The notes beneath the pieces are model-generated. The model saw only the letters and a list, made by a program, of their open reading frames with translations. It did no database searches and was not told where the DNA came from. This document shows, in pieces, positions 43,617-51,658 of a stretch of DNA of 64,000 bases; the first letter of the stretch is position 1; each line of letters begins with the position of its first letter. This DNA is from UTCHB3 sp964431385 (GTDB taxonomy: Bacteria; Bacteroidota; Ignavibacteria; Ignavibacteriales; Ignavibacteriaceae), in assembly GCA_964431385.1 (NCBI GenBank), contig CAYSJM010000012.1:1-64000 (forward strand). The letters are read 5' to 3'. A program made the translations under genes and the position numbers.

Positions 43617-44658
43617 CCATTATCTCCTTTACTTTACTCACGACCTCATAGAAGTGGATTGTTGTTCCACATTCAAAATCACCTTTTGGACATTTTTTAT
43701 GTCCGTGCACCCCGCAAGGTTTGCAGTTAACTTTTGCTGAGATATATCTACTTGTATCAGAATAACCATAAAAACCGAATTCCGGGACAGTAGAACAATA
43801 AATTGTAAGGACTGGTACACCTGCTGCCATGGCAAAATGAGTCGGGGCACTGTCATTTGTTATGACGAGTGCAGCATGCCTCATTAATTCAACACTTTCC
43901 ACCATGCTAAAATTCCCACAACAGTTAATAACACTGCCCCCGGTAATTTTAACAATCTCATCTCCCATCGATTTTTCCCCCGAACTGCCCGAAATTAACA
44001 CCTGATAACCGCCGGCGGAAAGCTCAGCTGCCACTTCAGCATAATTTTTCAGGGGGTACTTTTTTGTCTCCCAAACACTTCCGGGCGAAATGACCACAAT
44101 CTTCTTGCCACTCTCTAATCCGGTGACAAAATCATTAACTTTTTGGCGTTGTTCATCTGTCGCCACAATTTGGGGAAATATCTTCCAACTCTCATCACCA
44201 TAGTTACCGAGGAAATTCAGATTCCTTTTTACTTCGTGATCTCTGTAATCGTATTTGACTCTTTTATCGTACAAAAAAGAGAAACTACTCGTCGAGAATC
44301 CGATAGTCTCTTCACCTCGAATCAAAGAGACGAGAAGAGTCGTTCTGAACGACCTGTGGAGCGAATAAACTTTTGAATAATCATTCTCTTTAACTTGTGC
44401 TGCAAATCTGGCAATACCTCGGAATCCTTTATATTCGCGTCTTTTATCGAACGGGAGTACTTTTGAGACCACCGGTGAAGCTTCAAATATTTCCGAACAA
44501 GCCGGAGAACAGATTACATCAATTTCACTTTCCGGTTCCAATCTTTTCAGCTCTTGCAAAAATGGAAGTGTGAGAACTGAATCACCGGGGAAAGCTGTTT
44601 GAACAACCAGATTTCTGCTGATTTTCAATACTTCCACCTGTTGTGCATCCAAAACCAT
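43603..44658 (-). CDS. glycosyltransferase family 9 (heptosyltransferase-like)
   Basis: A 351-aa GT-B enzyme of the ADP-heptose:LPS heptosyltransferase type. Visible features are VVQTAFPGDSVLTLPFLQEL, GEETIGFSTSSFSFLYDKRV, VVISPGSVWETKKYP, the donor-site ITNDSAPTHFAMAAGVPVLTIYCSTVPEFGFYGY, and a C-terminal cysteine cluster (CKPCGVHGHKKCP) typical of bacterial GT9s. It should add a sugar to LPS core. The start is uncertain: ATG at 44658 overlaps the acyltransferase by 34 bp; a shorter GTG start at 44637 is possible. Confidence 0.87.
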   Translation of the reverse strand: MVLDAQQVEVLKISRNLVVQTAFPGDSVLTLPFLQELKRLEPESEIDVICSPACSEIFEASPVVSKVLPFDKRREYKGFRGIARFAAQVKENDYSKVYSLHRSFRTTLLVSLIRGEETIGFSTSSFSFLYDKRVKYDYRDHEVKRNLNFLGNYGDESWKIFPQIVATDEQRQKVNDFVTGLESGKKIVVISPGSVWETKKYPLKNYAEVAAELSAGGYQVLISGSSGEKSMGDEIVKITGGSVINCCGNFSMVESVELMRHAALVITNDSAPTHFAMAAGVPVLTIYCSTVPEFGFYGYSDTSRYISAKVNCKPCGVHGHKKCPKGDFECGTTIHFYEVVSKVKEIMDERT

Positions 44659-45494
44659 TGTTCCGGATATTTGCGAATATACCCCTCAAGAATTGCTGTA
44701 TGCCGCCTGCTGATTTCCACAATTTTTTCTTGTTTCCCCTCCGGTAAATCCTCGGTTGAAACTTCGCAAACCTCAGTAATATAAGAATTGTCGCTCTGGC
44801 GTATTGTGATGGAAAAAAGTATCGGTGCCCCTGTTTTAAGTGCGAGTACTGCAATACCTTCATTAACGGCTGAAGCTCTGCCAAAAAAAGGGACTCTAAT
44901 TCCGTCTTCCGGACCCCTCTGATCTCCAACCACTGCAATTATTTCACCATTTTTAAGGGCTCTAAAAAGAGTCATTGCTGCATTTCCGGTTTTGTAAATT
45001 TTATTTCCCCACCTTGTTCTTTGTTCTTCCATCCACTTAGTTACAAATCCGTTTCGTTGCGGTTGAGCCAAACCGGCAAAAGGTACTCCGATCCTTCGTG
45101 AAAAAGTGAGTGCTGCAACTTCCCAATTCCCAAAATGAGCAGTCATCAGTATAACACCTTTTCCCATCGCATGATATTTTTGTACAAATTTTACGGGTTC
45201 ATCACCAAAATAGCTCCCCACATCTTCAAACTTCATTGCCGGAAGAGCCATAATCTCAATGAAGGTTTTTGCACTACTGATGTAACACTTTTTGGCGAGA
45301 ATTTTTCTCTCCTCTTCTGACATTTCAGGGAAAGCAATTTTGAGATTTTTTAAGACAACTTTGAGTCGAAGTTTGAGGAGATCATGGAAAATAAAGGCAA
45401 GAAAGGGCGCAAAAACATGCGCCCTCTTAAAACCGGCAAGGCAAAAAAGCTTGCTAAAAAAGGAAAAAAGGATGTATTCTAAAAAGTTCTGCAA
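44625..45494 (-). CDS. LpxL/HtrB-family lysophospholipid (lipid A) acyltransferase
   Basis: A 289-aa inner-membrane acyltransferase that adds a secondary acyl chain to lipid A precursors. The catalytic HX4D/E motif is H120-FGNW-E125 (TAHFGNWEVA). GDQRGPEDGIRVPFFGR is the glycine-binding/substrate segment. The C-terminus YPEQWFWMHNRWK is diagnostic. The N-terminal hydrophobic stretch anchors it. It begins the LPS gene pair with the GT9 enzyme, supporting a Gram-negative envelope. Confidence 0.93.
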   Translation of the reverse strand: MQNFLEYILFSFFSKLFCLAGFKRAHVFAPFLAFIFHDLLKLRLKVVLKNLKIAFPEMSEEERKILAKKCYISSAKTFIEIMALPAMKFEDVGSYFGDEPVKFVQKYHAMGKGVILMTAHFGNWEVAALTFSRRIGVPFAGLAQPQRNGFVTKWMEEQRTRWGNKIYKTGNAAMTLFRALKNGEIIAVVGDQRGPEDGIRVPFFGRASAVNEGIAVLALKTGAPILFSITIRQSDNSYITEVCEVSTEDLPEGKQEKIVEISRRHTAILEGYIRKYPEQWFWMHNRWKY

Positions 45495-45536
45495 TATTAC
45501 TAAATCTCAAATTTTGTAACTTGCAATATAACTATT

Positions 45537-46892
45537 TTATAGCGTCTTTATTCTGTTCTGCCAACTGTCATCTCTTAATTCACCCCGTTTTGTGGAGTGA
45601 AGAAGTTTATAGTCACCAAATCCTGAAATGTCGCCAAACACAAATTCAACTCCACCTTCGAGGTCATCATAGTTCCATATTTCGTAAGGTTTAGTATCCA
45701 ACTGTGAAGGATAACGGTTAATTTCACTTGGGCGTCCGTAAACGATGTGGACTCTGCCACGATCTGTTTGCCACCCTTTTCTTTGAAACGAAGAGTAAGC
45801 CTGATTGGCGTATTCAATTCTTTTGTAATAATCTCTTTTGAACTCATTCACAGCTGTTGTCGGATCTGAATCCCGGTTTCGCCAGAAAGAGAACATAAAG
45901 TTTCTTTTTCCTTCAATATCCTTTAGCTGATCCCACTGTTTTTCTTCAACTTTGGAGATGATATATTTAGCCTGCCCAAAAGCTTCTTCAATCTCTTCTT
46001 CACTCATGGTGGCAAATTCAGAAGAAAGAAATTCATTGTCAGAATATTTACTTGCAACAGTATCCACGACCTTTGAATTAAAAATGTAGATTTTTTTTGA
46101 CGCCATCGCAATTTCGTTCGAAAGTGAATCGAACAACGCTACTGTTAAATTGTACGAACCTGTGGGCAATTTCGAAATATTGACGGTATTGGCTTCAACA
46201 ATGGAACTGTTTTTCCTCGGAATATATCTGCGTTTTCTGCTGACTTCTTCGTTTTTGTCATTTGTTAATACTCTCTCCAGAATCAATAGCTCCGGATCGG
46301 TATCTTTGTTCAAATTGTATAATTCCACATAATAAAATACAACGGGAAGATTCTCGCCAAACACGGTCGATACATTTGGTACAACCTCAAAAGTGTTTTT
46401 ATAAAAAGTTGAGGAATCGTTGTCCGATTTCTCAATTCTTGTAGCTACTTCAATATCACTTATTTCAAATTTTGATTTGCCGTTGTCTTTGAGTTGAATA
46501 TTAAATTTAGCTGTATCATTTCTATCATCTGACATTAAATCTTTGACAGAGAATGCAAAATTGTATTCACCAAATCTTAACCTGAATCTTAGTACTCCGG
46601 TTAAGTTGTTTTTCACTGTATCATAAACAGGGGAGGTAAAATTATATTCTCTCTTGAAACTTGCTTGATTGGTTTTTAGATCTTCAATAAAAATGCCAAT
46701 TGACCCTTGGATAAAACTTTTATTGTCTTTTTGAAAAGGTGCAAAAGCATTTTGATAGAAACTGTAATAAACTTCAACAATCGATGATGTGTCATCTCCC
46801 GCAAAACGGGCATAATCAAGATCAAAAAGGGGCTTTTTCTGGGCTATTGCGAATAAACTAAAAAATAGAACCAGGACTACTGTCTTTTTCAC
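45537..46892 (-). CDS. GWxTD domain-containing exported protein
   Basis: A 451-aa exported protein named for the C-terminal GWxTD domain: GWQTD at 373-377 followed by RGRVHIVYGRPSEI and YEIWNYDDLEGGVEFVF. The N-terminal two thirds are beta-rich and unassigned. The start is GTG at 46892, giving a signal peptide (KKTVVLVLFFSLFAIAQ), with GGAG 8 nt upstream. An apparent longer start at 46952 is rejected because it would run through the perfect terminator stem of the preceding gene (46925-46949). The family function is unknown; it is common in Bacteroidota and Gemmatimonadota. Confidence 0.85.
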   Translation of the reverse strand: MKKTVVLVLFFSLFAIAQKKPLFDLDYARFAGDDTSSIVEVYYSFYQNAFAPFQKDNKSFIQGSIGIFIEDLKTNQASFKREYNFTSPVYDTVKNNLTGVLRFRLRFGEYNFAFSVKDLMSDDRNDTAKFNIQLKDNGKSKFEISDIEVATRIEKSDNDSSTFYKNTFEVVPNVSTVFGENLPVVFYYVELYNLNKDTDPELLILERVLTNDKNEEVSRKRRYIPRKNSSIVEANTVNISKLPTGSYNLTVALFDSLSNEIAMASKKIYIFNSKVVDTVASKYSDNEFLSSEFATMSEEEIEEAFGQAKYIISKVEEKQWDQLKDIEGKRNFMFSFWRNRDSDPTTAVNEFKRDYYKRIEYANQAYSSFQRKGWQTDRGRVHIVYGRPSEINRYPSQLDTKPYEIWNYDDLEGGVEFVFGDISGFGDYKLLHSTKRGELRDDSWQNRIKTL

Positions 46893-46924
46893 CGGAATCA
46901 CTCCATAATATGGATAATAAAAAA

Positions 46925-46949
46925 AAGGCGTCCGCAATACGGACGCCTT
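46925..46949 (-). terminator. terminator of the PorV-like gene
   Basis: AAGGCGTCCG at 46925-46934 pairs perfectly with CGGACGCCTT at 46940-46949 around a 5-nt loop. On minus it is followed by a T-run (A-run at about 46918-46926). It lies 17 bp after the PorV-like stop and only about 30 bp before the GWxTD start, leaving little room for a separate promoter. Confidence 0.92.
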
Positions 46950-46966
46950 CACAAAAAGTAAATCGA

Positions 46967-47986
46967 TTACTTAAACGCTAACTTTACCGTGACTATGTGG
47001 TTTGGATTTGGGAACTCTTTAACCTGACGGAAAGCATAATCTACTACAACACCGATTTCATCGGTCAATTTGTAGTTGATACCGGCACCGAGATTGACAC
47101 CAAATATGTTGTCCTGATTGTTGGCAGTCTGCAATGCATATCCGCCTCTAACAAAGAACATATCCTGGAAACCATACTCGAGACCCAACTTAAATTGATC
47201 TTCGAAAGCGTTGTTGTTTACAAATGTACCACCCAGCATGAGCTTGTTATCTTTGTCAAAGTCAAACTTGTAAGCAAGACTGAGTTCAAAGAAGCTCGGT
47301 ATCTGGTAAGGTTCAGTGACAGCCTGATAGTTGCCACCGGTTGAACCTGGAATTGCTCCGGGTACATTTGTTTTGAATTGAAGATCCTGACCGGAATATT
47401 GCATATTGGTTCCGATGTTTTTTACAGCAGCACCAATTGTCAAATTCTTGTCGAATCTATACTGAACACCAAAATCGAGGGCAAACCCTGTTGCGTTGGT
47501 ATTCATGATTGTTTCAGAGACCACTTTGGCATTAACACCAATTGATACTCTGTCAGTGATAATTTTGGAGTAGGTAAGACCTGCCACCAGGAAACCTGGT
47601 GAATAGGTTGTTCCGTCGCCATCCGGTGTATTGACTGTGGTCACCGGAATATCACCGAAATTCATCGATTTAAATGATAAAGCTATTGAACCGAATTCTC
47701 CAAGGCTGGTTCCCGCAGCAAAATAGGAAATATTGATGTCGGCTATATAAGACATATAGCTAAACATCGCTTCGGTTTTTCTGTCAACATCCAATCCGGC
47801 AGGATTATAGAAAATAGATTCCATACCGGTAACACTGGATACGAACGCGCCTCCTGTAGCTATGCCGCGTGCTCCAACAGGAATAAGCAACTGGTCTGCA
47901 CCGGTTGTACCCTTGCGGGATATATCACCTGCATAGCTTGGCAGTACGAAGGCGAGTATTAGCAGCAATGATAAGTATCTTTTCAT
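46967..47986 (-). CDS. PorV/PorQ-family outer-membrane protein
   Basis: A 339-aa outer-membrane barrel of the PorV/PorQ (FadL-like) type. The signal peptide is MKRYLSLLLILAFVLPSYA, followed by GADQLLIPVGARGIATGGAFVSSVTGMESIFYNPAGLD, the family N-terminal plug signature. The end is VTVKLAFK. PorV shuttles T9SS cargo to the attachment complex, so it fits the cargo-rich window. In Ignavibacteria several paralogues exist, so this may not be the main PorV. It lies 67 bp after the 1195-aa surface protein. Confidence 0.88.
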   Translation of the reverse strand: MKRYLSLLLILAFVLPSYAGDISRKGTTGADQLLIPVGARGIATGGAFVSSVTGMESIFYNPAGLDVDRKTEAMFSYMSYIADINISYFAAGTSLGEFGSIALSFKSMNFGDIPVTTVNTPDGDGTTYSPGFLVAGLTYSKIITDRVSIGVNAKVVSETIMNTNATGFALDFGVQYRFDKNLTIGAAVKNIGTNMQYSGQDLQFKTNVPGAIPGSTGGNYQAVTEPYQIPSFFELSLAYKFDFDKDNKLMLGGTFVNNNAFEDQFKLGLEYGFQDMFFVRGGYALQTANNQDNIFGVNLGAGINYKLTDEIGVVVDYAFRQVKEFPNPNHIVTVKLAFK

Positions 47987-48020
47987 ATTAAGTTAACTCC
48001 TAATTTCTGATTCCAAGTAT

Positions 48021-48044
48021 GGCGGCAGTTTTCACACCACCGCC
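48021..48044 (-). other. intercistronic hairpin between surface protein and PorV-like genes
   Basis: GGCGGCAG at 48021-48028 pairs with CCACCGCC at 48037-48044 with two G-U pairs when read on minus. No T-run follows, so it is more likely an mRNA-stability or processing element than a terminator. Partial attenuation is possible. Confidence 0.35.
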
Positions 48045-48053
48045 CACTTTGTT

Positions 48054-51000
48054 TTAGAACCTTTGTATCTGCTTTTGCGGCATAATTATTGCGAATTTAA
48101 GTATCTTTTCACCATATTCAGGCGATTTTACAATAGCGAGGTACATACCGGACGCGACTCTAAGACCTTCAGAGTTCTCCAGATCCCATCTAAGGAATGG
48201 TGAAGTTGGTGAAGACTTGTCGTTTGTGCTAAGAGTACGGACTAACATACCTGACAATGAGAATATTTTTACAGTTACATCTGTTGGCAGATTTGTAAAA
48301 GTAACGAATGGATTGTCTGGTGTGTTACCACTGTAACTTGACTGCGGATTATACGCGAATAATGGATTCGGATATACATTAACTTTGTCAAAAAGAGCTT
48401 TTTTCTGATCTGCTGTCAGATCACCACCCTTTTTAGTGGAAAATGTAAAGATATCATTCACATAAGGATATGAAGCAAGTTCGATTTTAAGAGTGTCACC
48501 GGCTGCATAGAATGAAGACGCATCAGCTCTTTCCATACCTACTACATATTTACCACCCAACCAGGGCGAACGGAAGATCGATCTGAATGCGGTTCCGTAT
48601 GTGTTTGTATCAACTCCGGCAGGAATTGTCGCTGGGGTAAGCAAGTCAGCCCAAACAGGTGTTCCTGTTCCAAAGTCTCCGCCTGTAAGTTCTTTTTGTG
48701 AACCTGTTGCATCATAATTCATATCGAATATGACAATGAATTCACCGGAAGAACTTATTGATACACCCGGATCCCAGTTACCATCAGGATTTCCATTAAG
48801 GAAAGTACCAACGCCATCGCCAGGAATCTTGGTTGACAATTCAATAAATCCGACAGCCAATTGTCTTTGTGTGCCGTACTTGGTATCAACTTCCCAAGCG
48901 GTGAAAGGTACATCAACAAAACCTTCGCCAAATTTACCCATCTGACCACCTCTGGATGAAACAGTATCAGCGGCAGTAACACCGGCTGCATAAATGTAGC
49001 TGGCATTTCTTCTTGCAACTGAAGTTCCAACGAAACCTTGCATATATCTGTATGCTTTACCGGAATTAGGAGCGAATCTGAGTTCAACTCTCTTCATTTT
49101 GTCAGCAGACATATATGTTGAATAGTTTCTGTCGGCATTTTTAGGAACAGAGATCTTTGCAGAAGTTGGAATATCTCCACCTGTGTAGAACACACCGGAA
49201 AGACGACCGGCTGCTGAGAAATTTCTGAACCATTGTTTACCGGAGTATTTCGGTGCAGCGAGAGCAGCAAAAGAAGGAGATACTTTCAGGAGGAAACCGT
49301 CGGTTACCTTTCCTGCTACCGTTGCAAGTGTTGTATCGAATGCTTTCATCGAATCAACAAGTACCACATTAGTAGTTTTGTTTCTCAATCTGTAGAATAC
49401 TGAGTAAGGTGATGTCACAGCTGCATTTCGGAAGAATTCAACATTGTAGGTATCACCGGTAAGCTTTTTATTGTCAACGACAACATACTGAACTTTACCG
49501 CTTGATGGACCTTGAGCCACTTGCGCAGTTGAACCTTCTGATGCGGGAGCATACATATTCTCACCAAATACAACAGGAAATATAGCTGTTTCATACTCTT
49601 CTAATGCACCTGAACGGGCGATATAATCGCCTCCCGGACCATAAACGATAGATTTATTCTGATCGTAGGGTCCTTTTAAGAATATTGCTGCGTGATTGAT
49701 AGCGTAAGCTGTAACTGTAAAGTAGTATGTTTGACCTTTTACAAGAGGATCACCGTTAAATGGATTTGAAGAAATCTTAATACGGAGTCTTCCTGTAGAA
49801 GGATCTGCATAGACTGCTGAATCGATTTTGAATTCAGGAAGGAGGTCTGCGAACTTTAATTCTTGATTACCGTTTGCAAACAGCGTATAGATTCCTTTAA
49901 TCGAATCGTTAAGTGCATAATTGGCTACTACTTTAGCATTATCCACACCGGCAATAACAGTCTCTTTAGAGTTTGTTCTGTAAGCTGTAACATAGAAACC
50001 TTTAACTCTTCTGTCGATATTTAATACAGTATCAACAGCACGATATTTAAGTTGATCATAAGTATCAAAGTTAATATCAATGTAGCCTGAACCGGTTGCC
50101 GAATTTCCTGTAACCAATACAGGTTTAACAGGTGGTGGTGGTGGTGGTGAAGGGAAGTTCGAATCGAACAATAACTGAGCAATTTCAGAATACTGTTTTG
50201 CTACTGTTACTGAATTCTTCGCATCATTTCCTCTACCAAGTACATAGGCAACAACGATATCAACAGGTACATTCTTTTCAAGTTTGAAAGGACCTGTGTT
50301 CGACATCTGACGTTGATCTGCACCTGTGTTGTTAATCCAGCCTACATTGGTAACGGGGTTACCTGAATAGGAGAATCTTGGATCGACAGTAGCACAATCG
50401 ACACCACCACGAACTTCACCAAATGCCCATGTACAAGGATTAAGAGCATCTCCTACACGGTTTTTTCCTTCCATGTAGTTTCTTGCTTCCTGACGGGTAT
50501 TTGGATCACCGTGAGTTGGGTGACTCTGTATGTAGTGAATAAATGATGAAAGTCCAAGGTTTTTAGCTCCCGGGAACGATGCAATTCCTCTTGCCTGGCC
50601 ACCAACATAGTGTGCAGTATCAAGTGGAATATCTATTCCGTCATCCCATTTTCCATTAGCGTTCACATCAGTAAATGTAACACCGGGTATGTAGGATTTG
50701 GGACCCTGGAAAAAGTCGATAAGGAATGTAGGAGGATTTGATCCATATTCCGCATCGTCACCATCGTTGTAAACATATCCGGCATTAAGAGTGGTATCAG
50801 AACCAACGAGATCATCATAGGCATCACCCAAATCAGGATCTGCCCAAACACCGAAATAAACGGAGTCCATAACATCTGCAACCGTACCGGTATTCAAAAG
50901 TGAATACCTGAGGAACACCATGTTACCAACAAAACTTTTGGTGTTGAAAGCAAATACTGACTGACGAATCTCAATACCCTGAGGAGAAACATCATTGAAT

Positions 51001-51641
51001 CTTCTCAATGCAGGGTCTGTAGCATCGTTATAAACACACCAGGCAGTTTCATCACCAATAAGGTCAGGTCTGTCTTCTGTGTTGTCCCATTTACCGTTAC
51101 CGTTTTTGTCTATAGGATCGTAAACACCGTCACCATCGCCATCGTAGAAATACGCTCCAAGTTTAACAGCATCTCTCCATTCATCCCATGCAGGAGCGAA
51201 GTCGCCTTCAGCAGCTCTTAAGACATAAATCTGAGCTTTTGAATCGTTTCTTCCACCAGCCACAGTACCCGGGACATAGTCCTGAATACGGGAAGCCGAA
51301 GCAACTGCGTTAGTCCAGAGCACCCCGTTGGTTTTACCGCTAAGGAAGAATCCACCTGAGAAGAGGAAGACAGTTCCGGCGAAACGACCACCAGAGGTGT
51401 TGCCTCCGGTTTCGGGATCGAAAATAGACACATCACCCACAACACCCGATCTATTGAGCGGAATGTTAAGGTTATTGATAAACATTCTGTAGGAGTCGCC
51501 GGCTTTCAGAGCAGGAGAATTATTATTCCCCTTTCCTCCGCCTTTGCCTCCGTTGTCATTGCCTCTAAATCCGAACGACACTAAACCTGCCGCAAGAATA
51601 AAGAGGAGGATGAATTCTTTTATATATATTCTTTTGTTCAT
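48054..51641 (-). CDS. very large secreted surface protein with divergent T9SS-type C-terminus
   Basis: A 1195-aa exported protein. The N-terminal hydrophobic signal (EFILLFILAAGLVSF) is followed by a Gly/Asn-rich stretch (about 28-42). Calcium-binding-like DxDGDG motifs occur (about 167-187, DGDGDGVYDPIDKNGNGKWD) and again DVNANGKWDDG. A (Pro)n run (PPPPPPP) is encoded by a GGT repeat near 50140. The C-terminal ~100 residues resemble a T9SS type A domain (VNVYPNPLFAYNP...VKIFSLSGMLVRTL...ASGMYLAIVKS) but continue to MPQKQIQRF. It starts 17 bp after the TonB receptor. Function unknown; likely a surface partner of that receptor. The start at 51641 begins just ahead of the signal. Confidence 0.8.
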   Translation of the reverse strand: MNKRIYIKEFILLFILAAGLVSFGFRGNDNGGKGGGKGNNNSPALKAGDSYRMFINNLNIPLNRSGVVGDVSIFDPETGGNTSGGRFAGTVFLFSGGFFLSGKTNGVLWTNAVASASRIQDYVPGTVAGGRNDSKAQIYVLRAAEGDFAPAWDEWRDAVKLGAYFYDGDGDGVYDPIDKNGNGKWDNTEDRPDLIGDETAWCVYNDATDPALRRFNDVSPQGIEIRQSVFAFNTKSFVGNMVFLRYSLLNTGTVADVMDSVYFGVWADPDLGDAYDDLVGSDTTLNAGYVYNDGDDAEYGSNPPTFLIDFFQGPKSYIPGVTFTDVNANGKWDDGIDIPLDTAHYVGGQARGIASFPGAKNLGLSSFIHYIQSHPTHGDPNTRQEARNYMEGKNRVGDALNPCTWAFGEVRGGVDCATVDPRFSYSGNPVTNVGWINNTGADQRQMSNTGPFKLEKNVPVDIVVAYVLGRGNDAKNSVTVAKQYSEIAQLLFDSNFPSPPPPPPVKPVLVTGNSATGSGYIDINFDTYDQLKYRAVDTVLNIDRRVKGFYVTAYRTNSKETVIAGVDNAKVVANYALNDSIKGIYTLFANGNQELKFADLLPEFKIDSAVYADPSTGRLRIKISSNPFNGDPLVKGQTYYFTVTAYAINHAAIFLKGPYDQNKSIVYGPGGDYIARSGALEEYETAIFPVVFGENMYAPASEGSTAQVAQGPSSGKVQYVVVDNKKLTGDTYNVEFFRNAAVTSPYSVFYRLRNKTTNVVLVDSMKAFDTTLATVAGKVTDGFLLKVSPSFAALAAPKYSGKQWFRNFSAAGRLSGVFYTGGDIPTSAKISVPKNADRNYSTYMSADKMKRVELRFAPNSGKAYRYMQGFVGTSVARRNASYIYAAGVTAADTVSSRGGQMGKFGEGFVDVPFTAWEVDTKYGTQRQLAVGFIELSTKIPGDGVGTFLNGNPDGNWDPGVSISSSGEFIVIFDMNYDATGSQKELTGGDFGTGTPVWADLLTPATIPAGVDTNTYGTAFRSIFRSPWLGGKYVVGMERADASSFYAAGDTLKIELASYPYVNDIFTFSTKKGGDLTADQKKALFDKVNVYPNPLFAYNPQSSYSGNTPDNPFVTFTNLPTDVTVKIFSLSGMLVRTLSTNDKSSPTSPFLRWDLENSEGLRVASGMYLAIVKSPEYGEKILKFAIIMPQKQIQRF

Positions 51642-51658
51642 ATTCCAAGTTCCCAATA

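Noticed and set aside
46893..46952. Longer N-terminus of the GWxTD protein
   Set aside because: It would translate the terminator stem-loop of the preceding gene; the GTG at 46892 has a proper ribosome-binding site and signal peptide.
50130..50150. GGT trinucleotide repeat
   Set aside because: It simply encodes a short polyproline linker in the surface protein on minus; too short to call a microsatellite of interest.
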